This document shows, piece after piece, positions 61,661 through 64,000 of a DNA stretch of 64,000 nt. Source of the stretch: Komagataeibacter xylinus (GTDB taxonomy: Bacteria; Pseudomonadota; Alphaproteobacteria; Acetobacterales; Acetobacteraceae); the NCBI RefSeq assembly GCF_009834365.1, contig NZ_CP041348.1:926501-990500 (forward strand). Direction: 5' to 3'. The first letter of the stretch is position 1, and the number at the start of each line of letters is the position of its first letter. The position numbers and the translations under genes were made by a program. The notes below the pieces were generated by a model. It was not told the origin of the DNA. It saw nothing but the letters and a program-made list of their open reading frames with translations, and ran no database searches.

Positions 61661-62512
61661 TTACGCCTTGCCCAGCACAAAACCCAAAGCGCGCAGGGCA
61701 GCAGGCAGGTGCTCGCGGCCATGGAGTGCGCCCACATCCCCCATTCGCGCCACCACGCCCTCGCTCCAGCCCCGCGCACCCGCGCGGCTGGCCTCAAGGC
61801 AGGCGTCATAAGCCTTTATGCTGGCTTCATCGCTGGCAGTAGCGGGGTTGTAGCGTTCCTCATGCAGCACCATAGCCTGCGGCAGGCGCGGCTTGATGGC
61901 GGTGGGCTGCGCGCGGTCGGGGTAGCCCACGCTCATGCCAAACAGCGCGAACGTTCCGGGCGGCAGGCCGAGCTCGGCGGCAATGGCCTCGGGCTGGTTG
62001 CGCACGGCACCCACGTACACGATCCCCAGCCCGTAGGATTCAAACGTCGCCGCCGCATTCTGCCCGGCCAGCGCCGTATCCACCACGCCGCCCAGAAATG
62101 TATCGAGGCAGTCCAGCCCCGGCAGTGCCCGGCCCTGCGCCTGCCCCACATGCTCGAGCCGCGACAGGTCCACCACCCACGCCAGGAACAGCGGCGCCTG
62201 CGCGATGAAAGCCTGATCGCCCGCTATTTTGGCCAGCCGGGCACGGCGCGCGGGGTCGCGCACGGCAATTACGCTCCATGCCTGCAGGTTGCATGAGCTC
62301 GAGGCCGACTGGGCTGCGGCAATCGCCGCCTCCACCACGCCTTCGGGCAGGGGTGCGGGGCTGAAATGCCGCACGGAACGATGCGCCATGAGGCTGCGCG
62401 CCACCGGGCTTTCGGGCAGCGGCTGCGCCGGCGGTTTCGTGCCATAACGGGCCTGCCACAGCGCATTCATGGAGGACTGGGCGGAAAAGGAAGAAACGGT
62501 ACTGCTGGACAT
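61661..62512 (-). CDS. Nitroreductase-family FMN oxidoreductase (NfsA-like)
   Basis: From the ATG at 62512, seven bases after AGGAGG, the product is 283 residues. The fold is recognisable: SLMAHRSVRHFSPAPLPEGVVEAAIAAAQSASSSCNLQAWSVIAV (the R-S-x-R-x-F and SSCNLQ motifs) and FESYGLGIVYVGAVRNQPEAIAAELGLPPGTFALFGMSVGYP. It resembles NADPH-dependent nitro/flavin reductases that act as dimers. The physiological substrate (quinone, chromate, nitroaromatic) cannot be assigned. Confidence 0.9.
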   Translation of the reverse strand: MSSSTVSSFSAQSSMNALWQARYGTKPPAQPLPESPVARSLMAHRSVRHFSPAPLPEGVVEAAIAAAQSASSSCNLQAWSVIAVRDPARRARLAKIAGDQAFIAQAPLFLAWVVDLSRLEHVGQAQGRALPGLDCLDTFLGGVVDTALAGQNAAATFESYGLGIVYVGAVRNQPEAIAAELGLPPGTFALFGMSVGYPDRAQPTAIKPRLPQAMVLHEERYNPATASDEASIKAYDACLEASRAGARGWSEGVVARMGDVGALHGREHLPAALRALGFVLGKA

Positions 62513-62828
62513 AGGCATGCCTCCTGCCTGTGCAATGCTGGCTGAAAAAGCAGCACACCACAGCGCAACAGCCACAGCTAGCGGGGCGATATCACACCTG
62601 CCCTGCACATTTTCATGCCGCGGGCCGGCCCAGGAGGGCAGTACGCCCGCCCACCGTTTGCGCATGGCCCGATTTTTTGAAAATATCTTTCCAGATCAGT
62701 TATTTATTTCAGCACGCCCATCACGTTCATGCGAAATCACACGGGTTTAAATAGGAAGAAACACCCCAAGAGAGCATGAAGGCCACAGCACGCACCCTGT
62801 TTCAATAATAAGCAAGGAACCCGTTCGC

Positions 62829-63818
62829 ATGTTCGAGGCCCTCATGATCCGCCAGGCCGATGGCGAGACCACCACCCGGCTGGAACAGGTCGACCCCGCA
62901 AGCCTGCCACAGGGCGATGTGACGGTTGAAGTCGCGCAGTCGAGCCTGAACTACAAGGATGCGCTGGCCGTGACGCACGGCACGCCGGTGGTGCGGCATT
63001 TTCCCATGATTCCGGGCATCGACCTTGCGGGCCGCGTTCTCCACTCCGATGACCCGGTCTTCCGCCCCGGCGATCAGGTTCTGGCCACCGGCTGGGGGCT
63101 GGGAGAAAAGCACTGGGGCGGCATGGCCGGCATGGCCCGCCTGCCGGGGCGGTGGCTGCTACCGCACCCTGCAGGCCTGTCGGGGCGGCAGGTGATGGGA
63201 ATCGGCACGGCAGGCTTTACGGCCATGCTGTGCGTGATGGCGCTGGAAGATGGCGGGCTGACGCCTGCCTCCGGCCCCATCATCGTAAGCGGTGCGGGCG
63301 GCGGCGTGGGCGGCATGGCCGTAATGCTGCTGGCACAATTAGGCTATCAGGTGGTGGCGGTGACCGGGCGGGCGCAGCTTCAGGCCTATCTGATCAGCCT
63401 CGGTGCGGCTGAAGTGCTGCCGCGCGAGGCGCTGGCCCCCACTGGCAAACCGCTGGAAAAGGCGCGCTGGGCAGGCGGAATCGATGTGGTGGGGGGCGAG
63501 GTTCTGGCCACGATGTGCGCCTCCATTACGCAGGGCGGCACGGTGGCGGCCTGCGGGCTGGCAGGCGACATGGCCCTGCCGCTGACGGTGGCCCCTTTCA
63601 TTTTACGCAATGTGCGCCTGCAGGGAATCGACAGCGTCATGTGCCCCCGCCCGCGCCGCATGACGGCATGGGCGCGGCTGGCGCGTGACATCGACCCCAC
63701 ACGACTGGACAGCATGCTGCATGACGCAACACTGGCCGAGGTGCCTGCCCTCGCGCCGCGGCTGCTGGCAGGGCATATAAGAGGGCGGACAGTCGTCCAC
63801 CTCACTGATTCAAAATAA
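62829..63818 (+). CDS. acuI: Zinc-independent MDR oxidoreductase, AcuI/YhdH type (acryloyl-CoA reductase)
   Basis: The 329-residue protein matches the AcuI/YhdH branch: SSLNYKDALAVTHGTPVVRHFPMIPGIDLAGRV, GWGLGEKHWGGMAGMARLPGRWLL, MGIGTAGFTAMLCVMALE and the NADPH-binding VSGAGGGVGGMAVMLLAQLGYQVVAVTGR. Known relatives reduce acryloyl-CoA to propionyl-CoA with NADPH. Catalytic zinc ligands of alcohol dehydrogenases are absent, as expected. It stands alone, with a truncated structured repeat directly after its stop. Confidence 0.93.
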   Translation: MFEALMIRQADGETTTRLEQVDPASLPQGDVTVEVAQSSLNYKDALAVTHGTPVVRHFPMIPGIDLAGRVLHSDDPVFRPGDQVLATGWGLGEKHWGGMAGMARLPGRWLLPHPAGLSGRQVMGIGTAGFTAMLCVMALEDGGLTPASGPIIVSGAGGGVGGMAVMLLAQLGYQVVAVTGRAQLQAYLISLGAAEVLPREALAPTGKPLEKARWAGGIDVVGGEVLATMCASITQGGTVAACGLAGDMALPLTVAPFILRNVRLQGIDSVMCPRPRRMTAWARLARDIDPTRLDSMLHDATLAEVPALAPRLLAGHIRGRTVVHLTDSK

Positions 63819-63819
63819 T

Positions 63820-63885
63820 AAAAGTTTTTGGCGAAGCTTTTTTCAAAAAGCTTCGAAAAACGCTGCCTTTTTGAAAGAAGGCAGC
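63820..63885 (+). repeat. Dispersed double-hairpin repeat, copy 10 (truncated)
   Basis: The left arm AAAAGTTTTTGGCG, the AAGCTTTTTTCAAAAAGCTT hairpin and the second hairpin GCTGCC ... GGCAGC are present. The second hairpin carries a paired C-to-T and G-to-A change that keeps pairing. The right arm is missing and is replaced by a neighbouring terminator. Confidence 0.9.
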
Positions 63886-63890
63886 AGGCA

Positions 63891-63925
63891 ATAAAAAACG
63901 GCAGGCGCGAGGGGCGCATGCCGTT
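63891..63925 (-). terminator. Intrinsic terminator for the gene entering from the right
   Basis: On the minus strand AACGGCATGCGC, a short loop, GCGCCTGCCGTT and then TTTTATT makes a strong hairpin with a T-run, about 40 bases after the stop at 63965. Confidence 0.85.
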
Positions 63926-63964
63926 CTTCACATCAGGCCATGCAGGGCAGTTGCCCTGCGCCCC

Positions 63965-64000
63965 TTAGTGGCAGGGGAAGCCAAGCAGATGGCGGCCATC
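63965..64000 (-). CDS. 3' end of a gene entering from the right edge
   Basis: Reading leftwards from the window edge, one frame gives DGRHLLGFPCH and then TAA at 63967-63965, followed by the terminator at 63891-63925. Only eleven residues are visible, so the product cannot be named. The terminator supports a real gene end here. Confidence 0.45.
   Translation of the reverse strand, partial: DGRHLLGFPCH

Overview
The window looks like chromosomal DNA of an acetic acid bacterium (Acetobacteraceae, most like Komagataeibacter/Gluconacetobacter). The evidence is high GC, alphaproteobacterial gene types (split tmRNA, SspB-family adaptor, ThyX, class I fumarase, TPP-controlled thiC) and a tmRNA tag, ANDNSEVLAVAA, of the kind I associate with this family. 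Genus is inference. Most of the window is ordinary housekeeping sequence with one insertion sequence, several glycosylation-type loci and a family of dispersed structured repeats.

Layout. 1-4.1 kb: a partial gene at the left edge, a PEBP-like protein, a VOC protein, fumarase and SspB. 4.2-4.5 kb: the permuted two-piece tmRNA gene, directly upstream of sspB on the same strand. 4.9-7.7 kb: thyX, then an MlaA/MlaC-like lipid-trafficking pair. 7.9-12.8 kb: a GtrB-like glycosyltransferase, an AT-rich polytopic PIG-V-like protein, a small membrane protein and an exported GH31 glucosidase. 12.9-15.6 kb: an isoaspartyl peptidase, an IS630 element and a GNAT gene. 15.7-18.3 kb: ettA, tRNA-Ile(CAU) and ppa. 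18.4-29.3 kb: a six-gene minus-strand operon of ABC exporter, HlyD adaptor, Sel1 protein, two-domain glycosyltransferase, ChW-like repeat protein and GT4. 29.5-31.5 kb: a GtrII-like AT-rich membrane protein and a small unknown. 31.8-42.2 kb: metH, a HisE-like protein, cvpA-purF-SDR-ybaK, an MFS pump and purD. 42.3-47.1 kb: xseA, a lipoprotein, an HTH protein with a membrane tail, an OmpH-like protein and an NCS2 permease. 47.2-52.9 kb: a TonB-dependent receptor and tonB-exbB-exbD-exbD. 53.5-55.9 kb: an overlapping recombinase-unknown-scpA operon. 55.9-63.8 kb: adenine deaminase, riboswitch-thiC, ilvE, a nitroreductase and an AcuI-like reductase. A minus-strand gene enters at the right edge.

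How the genes fit together. Purine metabolism is represented by purF, purD, adenine deaminase and the NCS2 permease, though they are scattered. ssrA and sspB sit together: one makes the degradation tag, the other should deliver tagged proteins to ClpXP. TonB, ExbB and two ExbD proteins can energise the neighbouring receptor. The most unusual block is the operon at 18.4-29.3 kb, which reads as a type I secretion machine joined to cytoplasmic glycosyltransferases. No obvious RTX substrate and no TolC-like gene lies beside it.

Ten copies of a roughly 80-bp repeat (two hairpins inside an outer stem) lie in intergenic DNA, usually a few bases after a stop codon and mostly between convergent genes. 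One half-copy is a classical intrinsic terminator. The IS630 element is inserted in the stop codon of the GNAT gene, changing TAA to TAG without altering the protein.
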